In this document: positions 1-8,926 of the stretch, piece by piece | Numbering within the stretch: the first letter of the stretch is position 1 | Layout: every line of letters starts with the position of its first letter | Source of the DNA: Chara braunii | Taxonomy: Eukaryota > Streptophyta > Charophyceae > Charales > Characeae | Assembly (NCBI GenBank): GCA_003427395.1 | Contig: BFEA01000555.1 | Coordinates: 197,706 to 245,449 of the forward strand | Direction of reading: 5' to 3' | Length of the DNA stretch: 47,744 nucleotides | Translations under genes and position numbers: made by a program | The notes under the pieces: model-generated | What the model saw: the letters and a program-made list of their open reading frames with translations, nothing else | Database searches by the model: none | What the model was told of the DNA's origin: nothing

Positions 1-93
1 TGATAAAGGTTGTTTTGCCATGACCACCTGCAGAAGAACTTAGTAGACAACCTAACGAGATGACCCTGAAATCTCCACTCGAACATCTTCTTT

Positions 94-891
94 TCAGACA
101 TAGCCATACCAACTCAAGGGGACTAGCGATAGAGAGGAGGGGGGAAATGGGTCTGGGAACTCTGAGGAGGGGCGCAGAGGGATTGATGGGTCTACATTGG
201 TCCAGTCATGAAATATCAGACGGAAGTCTCTATGAACTTCCTCTCCTTGCCCTTCCTTGGTACCTCTTCTTCCCTCTCCTTCTCGGATCTGTCCAATCTT
301 CCCTCCTTGAGGCCCCCCAAGCCAAGCGTCACTGAACTGTTCAATGTGTTGTAGGATTTCTTTTTTAGATGATAAGAATTGAATTTTTTCTTTGATTTTG
401 CGCCATTGGATTGTGATTTCTGTCTGCACTTGCTGTTTGATTAATTTTGTTAGTTCAGGGCCGTCAATCCTAGCTCCTTCCATTTCAAAAGTACAGCGAC
501 GGTTCCAGAGGGCCCAGAGAATGACCCTCCTTCCTGTTTTAAAAAGGTTGTGGGAGAAATAATTTAGCTGAGGCTGAGACCAGGTCTCACATAATAGAGC
601 TCTCTTGTCCCATGGCCATGTCAGGTGATTATCGAGGGCAGTCCAAATCTTATCCCACCAACGCCATAGCGAAACAGCGCCTGGACATTGTAGAAAGATG
701 TGCTCTATGGTCTCCGGAATGCTCCTACTTGGGAACACTGAGATACATAACTTGCACCAGGGTTGAGCAAGGCCTCTTTCTTCTAGTGATGTTTTGTCCA
801 TGAGCCAATCGTTTGTGGGAAGGCAACGATGGTCAATTTGCCATGTAGCGAGGTAATCTTTGTCGGCCTGCTCTTGATAGTTTTGAACCAC
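94..891 (-). pseudogene. LINE ORF2 C-terminus with zf-RVT zinc-binding domain
   Basis: The frame encodes the end of a LINE-type reverse transcriptase polyprotein. The zf-RVT domain, found after the RT in plant LINE ORF2 proteins, is visible: a W-Q-I-D-H-R-C-L-P-T stretch near residue 17, then C-K-L-C, then an E-H-I-F-L-Q-C-P block, followed by the aromatic W-R-W-W-D-K-I-W run. The spacing of the Cys and His residues matches a C-x2-C...H-x4-C zinc site. After it comes a Lys/Glu-rich tail with no recognised domain. It overlaps the next upstream fragment in another frame, so the chain is broken by a frameshift around 783-891. By family knowledge the domain binds nucleic acid during target-primed reverse transcription. 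This copy cannot act alone because its RT core is missing. Confidence 0.8.
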
Positions 892-1745
892 TTGATACTC
901 CTAATGTTTTCCTTACTCACATTCAGCTGCTTCATCCATCTGCTTTCAACCCAATCTCTCAAGTTCAATCTGGATCTTAACATTCTATAGGTAGATTTGA
1001 CCGTTAGTGAGTGTAGGGAACGCACACACTTTTTGTTGCTCCTCACTGGGACCGTCCATGTCCAATATATTGGGTCCAGAGCCAGTTTATTGATTGGACA
1101 TTGGGGTTTGAAGGCAATCCAATGGTCCTTTTGTTTTATAACTCTGATCCTGAATACTTGGTCCGCTTCAACCCATCTGGTTTCAGTTGAAAGTTTTTCC
1201 TTTATCAGATAATTCTGATTGATTGGAAAAATAGAGATTAAAACTGATCCTTCTTCATTTAGCAAAATTACATTCCCTATTTGCCTGGAGTTTCCTTGGA
1301 TACCCACCCAATCACTTTCCTTGAGTTGAGGGTCTTTCCTGAGAATCCTTAGCCATGGTATCGGGATGGCTTCAGTAATTGTTTCAATTGCCTTTTCTGT
1401 TCCTCTGCAATATCTTAACCTCGACCCGAGGCTGGAGAGCTGGTGCCAATCCTTGGTATCTGTGTCCCAAATGTCCCCTATCCTAAGAATCTCATTCTTT
1501 ACCCAACCATTCCAAGGGGAATCTGTCCATTGAAACATCCTGCTTTGTGTATCTGTGATCCACCTGTTATTGTATAATGGCTGCTGACAGACTTCCTCCC
1601 ATCTGTTTGGAGCAATTTTGTTTGATAGAGGCAGTTTGCGCCAAGTTTTAAGAAGGTCTGTCCAAAATGGATCATTTTTTATATCCATCTTTGTGGCCTG
1701 TCGATGGGAATTTGCTGGCTGAACAGAGCGCTGCGTAATGCCCAT
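783..1745 (-). pseudogene. LINE ORF2 post-RT region (fragment)
   Basis: A 320-codon minus-strand frame directly upstream of the zf-RVT fragment and in another frame. It has the look of the region between RT and zf-RVT in plant LINE ORF2 proteins: many Trp residues, patches such as L-K-T-W-R-K-L-P and a W-T-W-T-V-P-V-R-S segment, then a V-K-S-T-Y-R-M-L-R stretch typical of the sequence just before the zinc domain. No catalytic motif is expected here. I assign it from position and general resemblance, not from a hard motif. It joins the zf-RVT fragment through a frameshift. Confidence 0.65.
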
Positions 1746-1769
1746 AGGGATGGGCTAGTAACGATTCTC

Positions 1770-2150
1770 CAACCATGTTAGTGGATCAGTCTCATTGGGT
1801 ACTTCCGGGGCTAGTCTTGAGATCTGTTCTTTTGCTAGAGCTGCAAGGGGGTCTCTGGATTGAAAAGTAGTCTTTTAATCCACTGAATCGAAAGGGCCCT
1901 GGCTTGGGTAGAGGGGTCTAATATTCCCAGTCCTCCTTGTGTTTTGGGTTGGATCACTGCGTGTCATGCCACTCTGCTTAATACATTCTTATGATCGTGG
2001 TTTCCTCTCCACAGGCATGCTGTTATTTGTCGTTGAAGGGGTTTAAGAGTTGTTTTATCCAGTGCCTATACTGCTGATTTGTACCAGAGTGAGGCTAAGA
2101 TGACATTGTTAATGACCAGCGACCGTCCTATAATAGAGGTTCGTTTGTCC
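1770..2150 (-). pseudogene. LINE ORF2 immediate post-RT (thumb/connection) segment
   Basis: Translating the minus strand here gives a readable stretch with the standard post-RT LINE signature: G-R-S-L-V-I-N-N-V-I-L-A-S-L-W-Y, then I-T-A-C-L-W-R-G, then V-A-W-H-A-V-I-Q-P-K and G-G-L-G-I-L-D. This is the 'grv-linsvl ... FlW ... W..l..PK..GGLGi' block that follows the palm in LINE reverse transcriptases. The frame is interrupted by stops. It sits only a few codons after the RT finger region of the next fragment, so the palm with the catalytic Asp pair is absent. Confidence 0.7.
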
Positions 2151-2158
2151 TTCCATAA

Positions 2159-2452
2159 TTACAATTTCGCCAGAGCAGGTTTTCGTATCCATTCATTATT
2201 ATCAGTTGGCTTGCCCATTGCAGAGAGTGAACCCTTCTTGTATAAGAGGGTCAGAACCCCTTGTCCTACTATCTCTCCCATACCACCAGAGGACCAGACT
2301 GTATGGTAAAAATCCATCAGATCTTGGACCAAGAAATCCCACATGACTTCCCAAAACTTTTTTGGTAAGCCATCGATCCCTGGAGTTTTTTCTTCTTCCA
2401 TCATCATCAAGGCCGACCAGATTTCTTCCTTTGTGAGGGGGTTTTCTAGCAT
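2159..2452 (-). pseudogene. LINE reverse transcriptase, N-terminal fingers only
   Basis: The start of a LINE RT domain: L-T-K-E-E-I-W-S-A-L near the N-terminus, the K-T-P-G-I-D-G-L-P-K-K-F-W motif (family form K-s-P-G-p-D-G-l), and V-L-T-L-L-Y-K-K-G-S, the strand preceding the usual 'nwRPIsL' block. That block, the Q-x-G-F region and the catalytic F/Y-A-D-D motif never follow. The frame runs into W-I-R-K-P-A-L-A-K-L and a stop, after which the post-RT block appears within about 20 codons in another frame. The simplest reading is an internal deletion of several hundred bases that removed the palm. Confidence 0.8.
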
Positions 2453-2503
2453 TTCTTTCTGGTGATCCGTTAGGGCTTTGTTTAGAGGTTGAAGGAACTC
2501 TTC

Positions 2504-2977
2504 TTATTTTACTCTTTGCTCTCTCAGCTGTTTACATTCTGATGTGAAGAGAGATTTGTAAAAATCCCTAGCTACTTTTGTGCATTCCGCCGTCGAAGTA
2601 ACTAAAGAGGTTTCCTTTCCTTGAGGGTCAGAGAAAGCCTCGATGATTGTGCGACCAGTTCTTGTTTTTGCTAAGGTGAAGAATCTTGCATCCATGACAC
2701 CTTCTATGTTATGTCCCCATAACTTTCCTCTAATTCTAATTCCTTGCCAACGGTGCTCCATAAATGATAGTAATTTGTTTTCAAGTGTGTTGATTTTTGA
2801 GAAATTTCGGACTTCTTATCATCACAAGTCGCCTCTGAAAAACAGCAATACCACAGTCATTGCGTGGTCTAGACCCGGGAAGACACTACGAGGGAAGACC
2901 CCTGCTACTTGGAGCGCACCCTCCAATTCCTCCGATAAAAGTATCAGGTCTATACGAGACTTAGATGCTTTCATTGT
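2504..2977 (-). pseudogene. LINE ORF2 endonuclease C-terminus and EN-RT linker
   Basis: Two consecutive minus-strand pieces. At 2977-2822 the reading S-R-I-D-L-I-L-L-S-E-E-L followed by G-L-D-H-A-M-T-V-V matches the end of the APE-like endonuclease of LINEs, where a 'sRiDyil' strand precedes the catalytic S-D-H motif; Ser is replaced by Leu here. At 2761-2504 the linker H-R-W-Q-G-I-R-I-R-G-K and D-A-R-F-F-T-L-A-K-T-R follows, which in LINEs lies between the endonuclease and RT. Stops separate the pieces. The 5' edge at about 2980 abuts plus-strand LINE sequence, the internal junction of an inversion. Confidence 0.7.
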
Positions 2978-2984
2978 TTGACTT

Positions 2985-3503
2985 TTTCAGAAACATGTGT
3001 AAGTGCGTTTGGTAGGAAAGAGCCGTCTGTAGGCATCAAAGAGGTTGAAAGATTGACATGTTCTTTCTATTATTTCCTCATCTCTCTCTATATACGATGG
3101 ACAGGGGGAGCAACACATGGAGAGGTGACAATACATGGAACCCCGGCGTCTCAACTCTCCTCCCTAATGGACAATTTGGCGGGAGAGGCCCGGTTCAAAG
3201 CTGAGATAGTGAAAATCATCCAGGATCAACTTCCCCTGGGTGGTTCGGCAGTGCTAATCTTATCAGCAGATACCCAGAGGATCTCAACTAGGGATGTGTT
3301 TCTAAGATATGAGCACACACGAGCAATCAACCTGCGCTGATTTACTCAGGACACATTGGATGAGATACAACAGCTCAAGGTCAAGGCAGGGGATTTCTGT
3401 TCAGAATTTGATGTCACAGTACTCCTCTCTCGCCTTCTCAAAAACAGTCAGTCATTACTAAAAAAAGGCGGTAAGCTAGATTCTGGTCACTGGTTGTCCC
3501 TGT
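2985..3503 (+). pseudogene. LINE ORF1-like tail (plus-strand, inverted 5' segment)
   Basis: One readable frame on the plus strand from about 3060 to a stop at 3503, with a single internal TGA at 3338-3340. Before that stop it reads A-R-F-K-A-E-I-V-K-I-I-Q-D-Q-L-P-L; after it F-T-Q-D-T-L-D-E-I-Q-Q-L-K-V-K and a Lys-rich end. I do not recognise a family. It lies just upstream of a LINE endonuclease in the same orientation, separated by an (AAT)n stretch, so an ORF1 C-terminus is the best inference. The internal TGA could be a former TGG. Confidence 0.4.
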
Positions 3504-3506
3504 AAA

Positions 3507-3560
<54 letters not shown>
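3504..3560. repeat. (AAT)n microsatellite
   Basis: Uninterrupted ATA/AAT trinucleotide repeats, about 18 units, between the ORF1-like tail and the endonuclease frame. Confidence 0.95.
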
Positions 3561-3575
3561 TTCAGTTTATAATGG

Positions 3576-4085
3576 ATGATACAAATTTGGATGAAGTATT
3601 ATACAACAGGAATAACAACTAGAAAAGTCTTAGAAGAGAAACTGACCTCGACCTCAGGTCACTCAATGTAAATGGTTTAGCATCCGCCAAGCAAACTAAA
3701 AGGCAAGCAATATATGAGCAACTGGAAGGTATTGGGGGTAAGGAATGACCTGACGCAATCTGTGTGCAGGAAACACATATGATGGACAACACAGATCACC
3801 ATCATATTCACAAACAGATATGGCCTCACCAGGCTTTCAGGGCACACGCTCCCAAACCAGGCAGTGCAGGTGTAGCAATCTGGCTCCCTCCTAATTCAGA
3901 AATCGACCCTCTCTATTGGGAAGTAGACAAGGAGGAAGGGCGTCGGGTTTTTCTGTTGGCTATGCTGGAAATCGAAGTGGTGACTATTTTGTGTGTGTAT
4001 GCTCCTAATGAGATAAGTGAAAGGTCTCGCTTCTTTGAATCTTTAAAGGACCGACTTCCTGTGGGCATCCCAGTGGTGAAAAAAC
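3576..4085 (+). pseudogene. LINE ORF2 endonuclease, N-terminal half (plus strand)
   Basis: The N-terminal half of an endonuclease/exonuclease/phosphatase (APE-like) domain, which nicks target DNA for LINE insertion. Visible motifs are R-S-L-N-V-N-G-L (the first Asn-containing strand), D-A-I-C-V-Q-E-T-H (catalytic Glu), A-G-V-A-I-W-L-P and V-V-T-I-L-C-V-Y-A-P-N. The frame has a TAG upstream and a TGA at 3746-3748 where Trp is usual. It stops matching at about 4085, before the G-D-F-N motif. The missing C-terminal half lies on the opposite strand at 2977-2822, so the two halves are arranged head to head. Confidence 0.75.
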
Positions 4086-4283
4086 CTACTTCCCACTTAT
4101 CCTCCCTCAGTCTGACTAGCAGAATTAACACCCCTGTTTTGGACAAGGCTAGCTCTGCATACCCCCCTGCCACCAGCAAGCGTAACTTTTGTCTCCTACT
4201 GACCAGTGCTCCTTCGGGTGGGCAAATGGGGGGCAAGGAGCCTTGTATCTACCTTAGCTTTATCGGCTCTTCTTTTCCTTTTT

Positions 4284-5225
4284 TCAGAATTTTTGGAACA
4301 CTTCCGTTACCAAAGCCTTGTCTGAGTCGGACTTATTTACCTTTTCATCAATCTGTTGTGCATCTGTTCCACTGGAGGGTGTACTTTCCTCATTTAGATG
4401 GACCAATGAGGAAAGGGGACTGATTTCTTGTCCAGCTAGTACAGGGAGCTTTGGGGAAGTTGCTAACTGTTCTCCTCCCTTCAGCATCAAAAACTTTGGA
4501 TTGTTCTTTTCTGGATCCTGGATTTCTTTAGTAAGTAATAAAAATTTTTTCTCTCCAGTTAGCTCAGATACCATTTGCTTCAGCTGGTATGTTACTTCCT
4601 TTTTTGGTGAGCAGCGAGGGGGACCATCCTCATCAACAGGTACATAGATCGGCCTTCCTTTCTCCTCTTCCTCGCTCCTCTCCCCCCTTACATCGTCTGT
4701 TATGCTCCCCTCCCCCACTCCTTCCTTCATCTGATCTCTATCCTTTGACAGCATTTCTGGTTGTGTTTCCGGGGGCAATTTTTCCTTTTGGGGGTTCACT
4801 GCTGCTGTGACAAATTTCTCTTGGTTAGAATCCTCCCCGCCTTTCACATGTTCCATCCCTTGGATTATGGGATTTGAAGTGGAGGTTTCCCCTGTTGAGA
4901 CTAGATTCTTCCCCAGAGGAATTATAGCGACTTTTTCTGTGTCTGAGACTTGCCCTCCTGCCAGTTCTGACTGATCCTGTTCGTTCGGGGGCTGAAATCT
5001 GAGCGCTACGATCGGTAACAAGCGATGACACATCTGCTGCCAGCTTATTTCCCAAGGCAGTCCTTGTTCCAATGCTATTCGCAGACTTGTGCTGTTTTCA
5101 AGCAGAGAGACCAGCTGAACATAAGTCGAATCCAAAAAGGTCTCAGAGCGACCCAAAAACTTCAGCTTGAGACTTTCTAGAAGCCACTCTGCAACCCTTT
5201 GGAGATCTGCTGCATTGACATTCAT
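4284..5225 (-). CDS. Unknown 313-aa hydrophilic protein, second frame of an overlapping pair
   Basis: An intact ATG-started frame of 313 codons. The first 80 residues are a compact helical-looking segment (L-Q-R-V-A-E-W-L-L-E-S-L-K-L, then L-P-W-E-I-S-W-Q-Q-M-C-H-R). The remainder is Glu/Lys/Ser/Pro-rich and probably disordered. No zinc knuckle or RRM is visible and I do not recognise the family. Its ATG (5225-5223) overlaps the TGA of the upstream frame (5224-5222) as ATGA, so the two could be translated by termination-reinitiation, as known for some LINE ORF pairs. Position between LINE-like leader monomers and LINE fragments suggests a LINE ORF1, but this is inference. It could also be a host exon. 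Confidence 0.45.
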   Translation of the reverse strand: MNVNAADLQRVAEWLLESLKLKFLGRSETFLDSTYVQLVSLLENSTSLRIALEQGLPWEISWQQMCHRLLPIVALRFQPPNEQDQSELAGGQVSDTEKVAIIPLGKNLVSTGETSTSNPIIQGMEHVKGGEDSNQEKFVTAAVNPQKEKLPPETQPEMLSKDRDQMKEGVGEGSITDDVRGERSEEEEKGRPIYVPVDEDGPPRCSPKKEVTYQLKQMVSELTGEKKFLLLTKEIQDPEKNNPKFLMLKGGEQLATSPKLPVLAGQEISPLSSLVHLNEESTPSSGTDAQQIDEKVNKSDSDKALVTEVFQKF

Positions 5226-5692
5226 GGTAGGTAACTCTTCCTCTGCTGTGGAGGTCTTTCCGGAGGCGGGGGAGATCCTGGGAGTGATTCTATCTCCATT
5301 GGTTGTGGCTCAAAGACCTCCTTTAATGGGTCCAAGTCCATTGGTTCTGGTGGAGATCCTTCACTTTGTTGTTCCCTTGAGGTTGTTGGATCATGAATTT
5401 CGATTTTTCCTTTGCCATGGTCGTGATTTTTTTGTTGGTCCTGGTTGATTTTTCGAATTGGATCCTTTTTCTGACCCTCCTCCTCCCTTGATGCATCCAT
5501 CAAAGGGGTGAAACGATTGCCCGTTGGTATATAGGCACTCGCATTTGGTCCCAACCGTGTCCCTATTCGTTTTGACTTAGCTGCGTCGCTTAGCTGTTTG
5601 TTCTTGTTTCCGTTCCCTTCGCCTCCCACTTTGTCTCCCGGGGAGGGAACGTTGAATGTCTCAGGGGGTGAAAGCGCATCCCTGACGGGCTG
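5222..5692 (-). CDS. Unknown ~135-157-codon first frame of the overlapping pair
   Basis: Open on the minus strand from 5692 (just after an in-frame TAG at 5695-5693) to TGA at 5224-5222. No ATG occurs before the M-D-A-S at about codon 44 counted from a GTG at 5629, so the true start is unclear; a non-ATG start or an upstream exon is possible. The product is strongly charged: G-N-K-N-K-Q and K-N-H-D-H-G-K-G-K segments, then a Pro-rich end with two P-M-D-L/P-M-E-I motifs and S-P-P-P-P-E-R-P-P. No family recognised. It ends in an ATGA overlap with the following 313-codon frame. Confidence 0.4.
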   Translation of the reverse strand, partial: QPVRDALSPPETFNVPSPGDKVGGEGNGNKNKQLSDAAKSKRIGTRLGPNASAYIPTGNRFTPLMDASREEEGQKKDPIRKINQDQQKNHDHGKGKIEIHDPTTSREQQSEGSPPEPMDLDPLKEVFEPQPMEIESLPGSPPPPERPPQQRKSYLP

Positions 5693-5696
5693 CTAA

Positions 5697-5893
5697 CATT
5701 TCCCATTTCTGTAAGCGGGAGCGACGGGCCCTTGTGGTCACAGTGGGGTTCCACCCTCCTTGAAGGTCCGTTCGTGGCCCCTCACTTTCCCGCTCGGGAA
5801 AACAATGGAAACATTTCCTATTTCGGTAAGCGGGAGCAACGGCCCTTGCCGTCACAGTGGGGTTCCACCGTCCTTGAAGGTCCGTTCGCGGTG
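5697..5893 (-). repeat. Two 115-bp leader monomers upstream of the overlapping frames
   Basis: The block at 5697-5777 (starting CATTTCCCATTTCTGTAAGC on the plus strand) recurs at 5812-5892 with a few substitutions, a period of 115 bp. Both copies contain CACAGTGGGGTTCCACC and CTTGAAGGTCCGTTCG. They lie just 5' of the minus-strand frames, the place where some LINEs carry tandem promoter monomers. Confidence 0.8.
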
Positions 5894-6464
5894 GACGGGA
5901 GCCTGTATGCGTGGCTCCCCATTTTGCTTTGCCGCGGTGCTGTGGGGTCCACTAGGCCGCTGGATTAGGGAAAATTTTCGAAATACCCGTAGCTCCCCTA
6001 TCTTTCAGAAAAGAGGTAGCCCCTACCAGCTCCCCGATCTGGTTGGACTTGTTATTTCATTGCGGGCACAGAAATATCCTCCCGGTGCAGACAACCGTGC
6101 AGCCATACAGCAGAGGTTGTACAGACGGGACGAGCCGAGCGAGTGGTGTGATAGGGCGTGTGCACGCCACGCGACAGCTTCCAGAAAAACTTGCAGCCTC
6201 GTTCGCCACACGGATGAACGCATTGTTCGCCGATAACGAGGGAGAGCCGCCCAGCAAAGGGCGCCAACTATACAGAGGTGAGTCTGTCTGTTTTCCTGCC
6301 ACGTGGACAGCTTGTCGGGATGTTTATTTTTGTCCTTCAAGTTTTTATGCAAGTGTCACGATGATGATTGCGGTCACGTTTGCTTGTGTTCCTGCTAATT
6401 AGGATGACGTTCAGATTGTTCAGCCCTGATGGCTGTAAGCGAAGCTGAGGGCCTATAGTCACGA
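5894..6464. other. Stretch without a recognised gene
   Basis: Short overlapping frames exist on both strands but none has a recognisable motif, and several long ones overlap in antisense, which argues against coding. I see no RNA gene here. Confidence 0.5.
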
Positions 6465-6561
6465 GGTGAGTCACAATAGTCCTGAAACTCTACCAGGACT
6501 AGAAAAGCAAAAGAAAAGGACTAAGGGCAAACTCACACTACCAGGAGTATTGTAACTCACC
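6465..6561. repeat. Inverted repeat, 20-bp arms
   Basis: GGTGAGTCACAATAGTCCTG at 6465-6484 is matched by its reverse complement at 6542-6561 with two mismatches, leaving a 57-nt spacer. Confidence 0.75.
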
Positions 6562-6773
6562 CCTTGACAGTAATTGCGGTCAGAAACACTCGTTTTGGGA
6601 GTCGTGATTGTGACCGGATACGTCCCGGAAAGTGCTAGCGTGCGTACACTCTAAGAGCGGAATGAGGGCGAGAACGGTGTTGGCCGTGCTCTGTGGCTAA
6701 CGAAGTCGATGAAAGGCAGGGGAGGGGCGACGAAGATGAGTCAGAGGTAACAAGGTGAGAAAAGGAGTAAGAT

Positions 6774-6825
6774 GAGGAGGAGCAGGAGGAGGAGGAGGAG
6801 GAGGAGGAGGAGGAGGGGGGGGAAG
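6774..6825. repeat. (GGA)n microsatellite
   Basis: Uninterrupted AGG/GGA units ending in a run of G. Arg-rich and Pro/Ser-rich frames here are products of the repeat. Confidence 0.95.
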
Positions 6826-6877
6826 AAAAAAAGAGCAAAAGAGGAGGAAGTTGGAGGTGTACAATGGTTCCACTTTA

Positions 6878-6987
6878 GGGCCTGGTTGCACTACTCGCCA
6901 TCCGCCAACGTTTTGAATGCATCTGGACTCAAGTTTGTCCAGATGCATTCAAAATGTTGACGGATGGCGAGTAGTGCAACTAGGTCC
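6878..6987. repeat. 51-bp-arm near-perfect hairpin, 8-nt loop
   Basis: The arm at 6878-6928 pairs with 6937-6987 around the loop TCAAGTTT. Four of 51 positions differ. Read as plus-strand RNA, three of these become G-U wobbles and one is a C-A mismatch. It could be a small foldback element or a source of dsRNA. No flanking target-site duplication was found by eye. Confidence 0.85.
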
Positions 6988-7029
6988 TTCGTGGGGCACA
7001 CGTGAGGATCGGAGGGGAAAGTTTCCTCA

Positions 7030-7835
7030 TGCCACGTGGCAAACATCTGGGGTGCAGGGATGGGGGTAAGAAAGGGAAAACGTGAGGAAGCAGCAGCTGG
7101 ACTACAGCAGCAGAGAAGAAGATCTCGAGGGCGAAGTTTCACCGTACCATCGGGGGAAGGGGGTTCCGTTGTGGCACGCAGAGTGAAGGTTGGGATCTCA
7201 GTTGATGGATGAGATGAAGTTGCGCGAAGAGGAGGGAAGCATGAGAAAGGAGAAGAAAATCAGCGAGTGAGGTGGAAGGGGGGGTGCGGATGGGGGAAAG
7301 AGAGAGAGTTTCGTACTGCCACGTGGCAGGCAGCTTGGTTGGGATATGAGGACGTCTGGGAGGTGAGGGAAGAAAGGGTTTCGTCTCGCCACACGGCTAG
7401 TAGCACGCCGGTATCGAAATTGAAATTGGGAGTGGGTGGGGAAAGTAGTGGGGGAAGAGGGAGAGGAGGAGGAGGAGAAGGGAGAAGAGGAGGAGAAGGG
7501 AGAGGAGTATCGGGACTACAGCAACAACCATGACACCCGCGGCGACGACCAAGAAGAAGAGGAAGGAGGGAGGAGAGGGACGGAAGGTTTTCGTGGTGTG
7601 ACGTGGCAGGAGCTTTCGGATCCAAGGAGGAGGAGACTGAGAGCCGTGCCATATGGCAAGCACGTCGGGATCGGGGTTGAGAAAGGGGCTAGAAAAGATG
7701 GACGAAGAACGAGAAGAGGAGATCGAGACAGCAGAAAGGGGGCGTCGGGATCGGGGCAGAGGAAGGATGGATTCATCGTGCGCCGTGATCCCAGCGGGAG
7801 GGAGTCGGCAAGAGAGTTATCGTGCCATGTGGACA
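7030..7835. promoter_or_regulatory. Cluster of TGCCACGTGGCA-type palindromes (G-box cores)
   Basis: The 12-bp palindrome TGCCACGTGGCA occurs at 7030-7041 and 7317-7328. Related forms are TGCCATATGGCA at 7647-7658, TGCCATGTGGA at 7823-7833, CGCCACACGGC near 7387 and TGACGTGGCAGG near 7600. Most are preceded by a TTTCGT/TTTCCT-like word. CACGTG is the G-box core bound by plant bHLH and bZIP factors. The cluster lies 1.1-1.9 kb upstream of the 8927 frame. It may be a degenerate tandem repeat, a regulatory block, or both. Confidence 0.5.
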
Positions 7836-7844
7836 AACAAGTCT

Positions 7845-7847
<3 letters not shown>

Positions 7848-7878
<31 letters not shown>
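7848..7878. repeat. Poly-G run of 31
   Basis: Thirty-one consecutive G on the plus strand, liable to form G-quadruplex. Confidence 0.97.
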
Positions 7879-7879
<1 letters not shown>

Positions 7880-8220
7880 GGGAGCAAAAGGAGAGACAGA
7901 AGAGGGCCAAAACATGAGGCAATACGATTTGGACCGGAATCCCCGACTGGAATACCCGACCGTAATAGAGGAGAGGGGCGGAAAAGGTGGGGCAGGAAGG
8001 AGGAAGTCAAGGTAGATGACGACATGATGTGAAGAAGGGTTTGGGGAAGATGATTTGAAACAAATCCGATTACAAATTGAGTATCAGGAACAAGATCCAG
8101 GTGGACAGACATCGTTGGCGAGGGTGGAGCACGGAACGGTGGGGAGAAGTGCCGATGAAATCGATGTCACCAAGGCATTTATTGAGGAAGAGGACGCAAC
8201 GAGGTAGATGTATGAGGCGC

Positions 8221-8353
<133 letters not shown>

Positions 8354-8805
8354 GCTTGGTTGTTAAGGGCTGCCATAGCCGCTGGAGTTTTCAAATAGCT
8401 TCCAAGTGTACTCATATAGTGTGAATCTGGTCTATTGTGTGTGAGAAATTCTGTGATGATGTATGCAATTACAGTGTTGTGAAGCGGGTGTGAATTCTTG
8501 AATCATGGTGGACATGATGGAGGTGAGCCTACGTTCATAGTATCACGCTTATTGTGTTTCATTTCACAGATTCCAGGCTGTAATAGTCCCGGGATAATGA
8601 CCATGTAGTAACGATTATGGCGAAGTAAAGGTCTTAAAAGGAGTTTGGTGAGAGTAGAGGAGGGGGTTCAATTCCTGTGTCAATGTTATTGCTCACACTC
8701 CATCTTCTTTTCATCTTCCGACACGAACTATGCATTTCTGAGCCCAATCAATTTCGTTTCATGCTTAATGGTGCTTCATGTTTGGGCGTGATTGTGACAA
8801 AGCTG

Positions 8806-8807
<2 letters not shown>

Positions 8808-8869
<62 letters not shown>
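8808..8869. repeat. (GT)n microsatellite
   Basis: About 31 GT units, 58 bp upstream of the ATG at 8927. Confidence 0.97.
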
Positions 8870-8870
<1 letters not shown>

Positions 8871-8926
8871 GTTTCCCGATTTATTAGCTGTGAGGGTGTC
8901 ATGGGCCTTGGAGGAAGGATTTCTGC

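Noticed and set aside
4086-4283. Minus-strand frame continuing from the 313-codon protein region
   Set aside because: A short frame exists (3913-4236), but it overlaps the clear plus-strand endonuclease and has no motif of its own.
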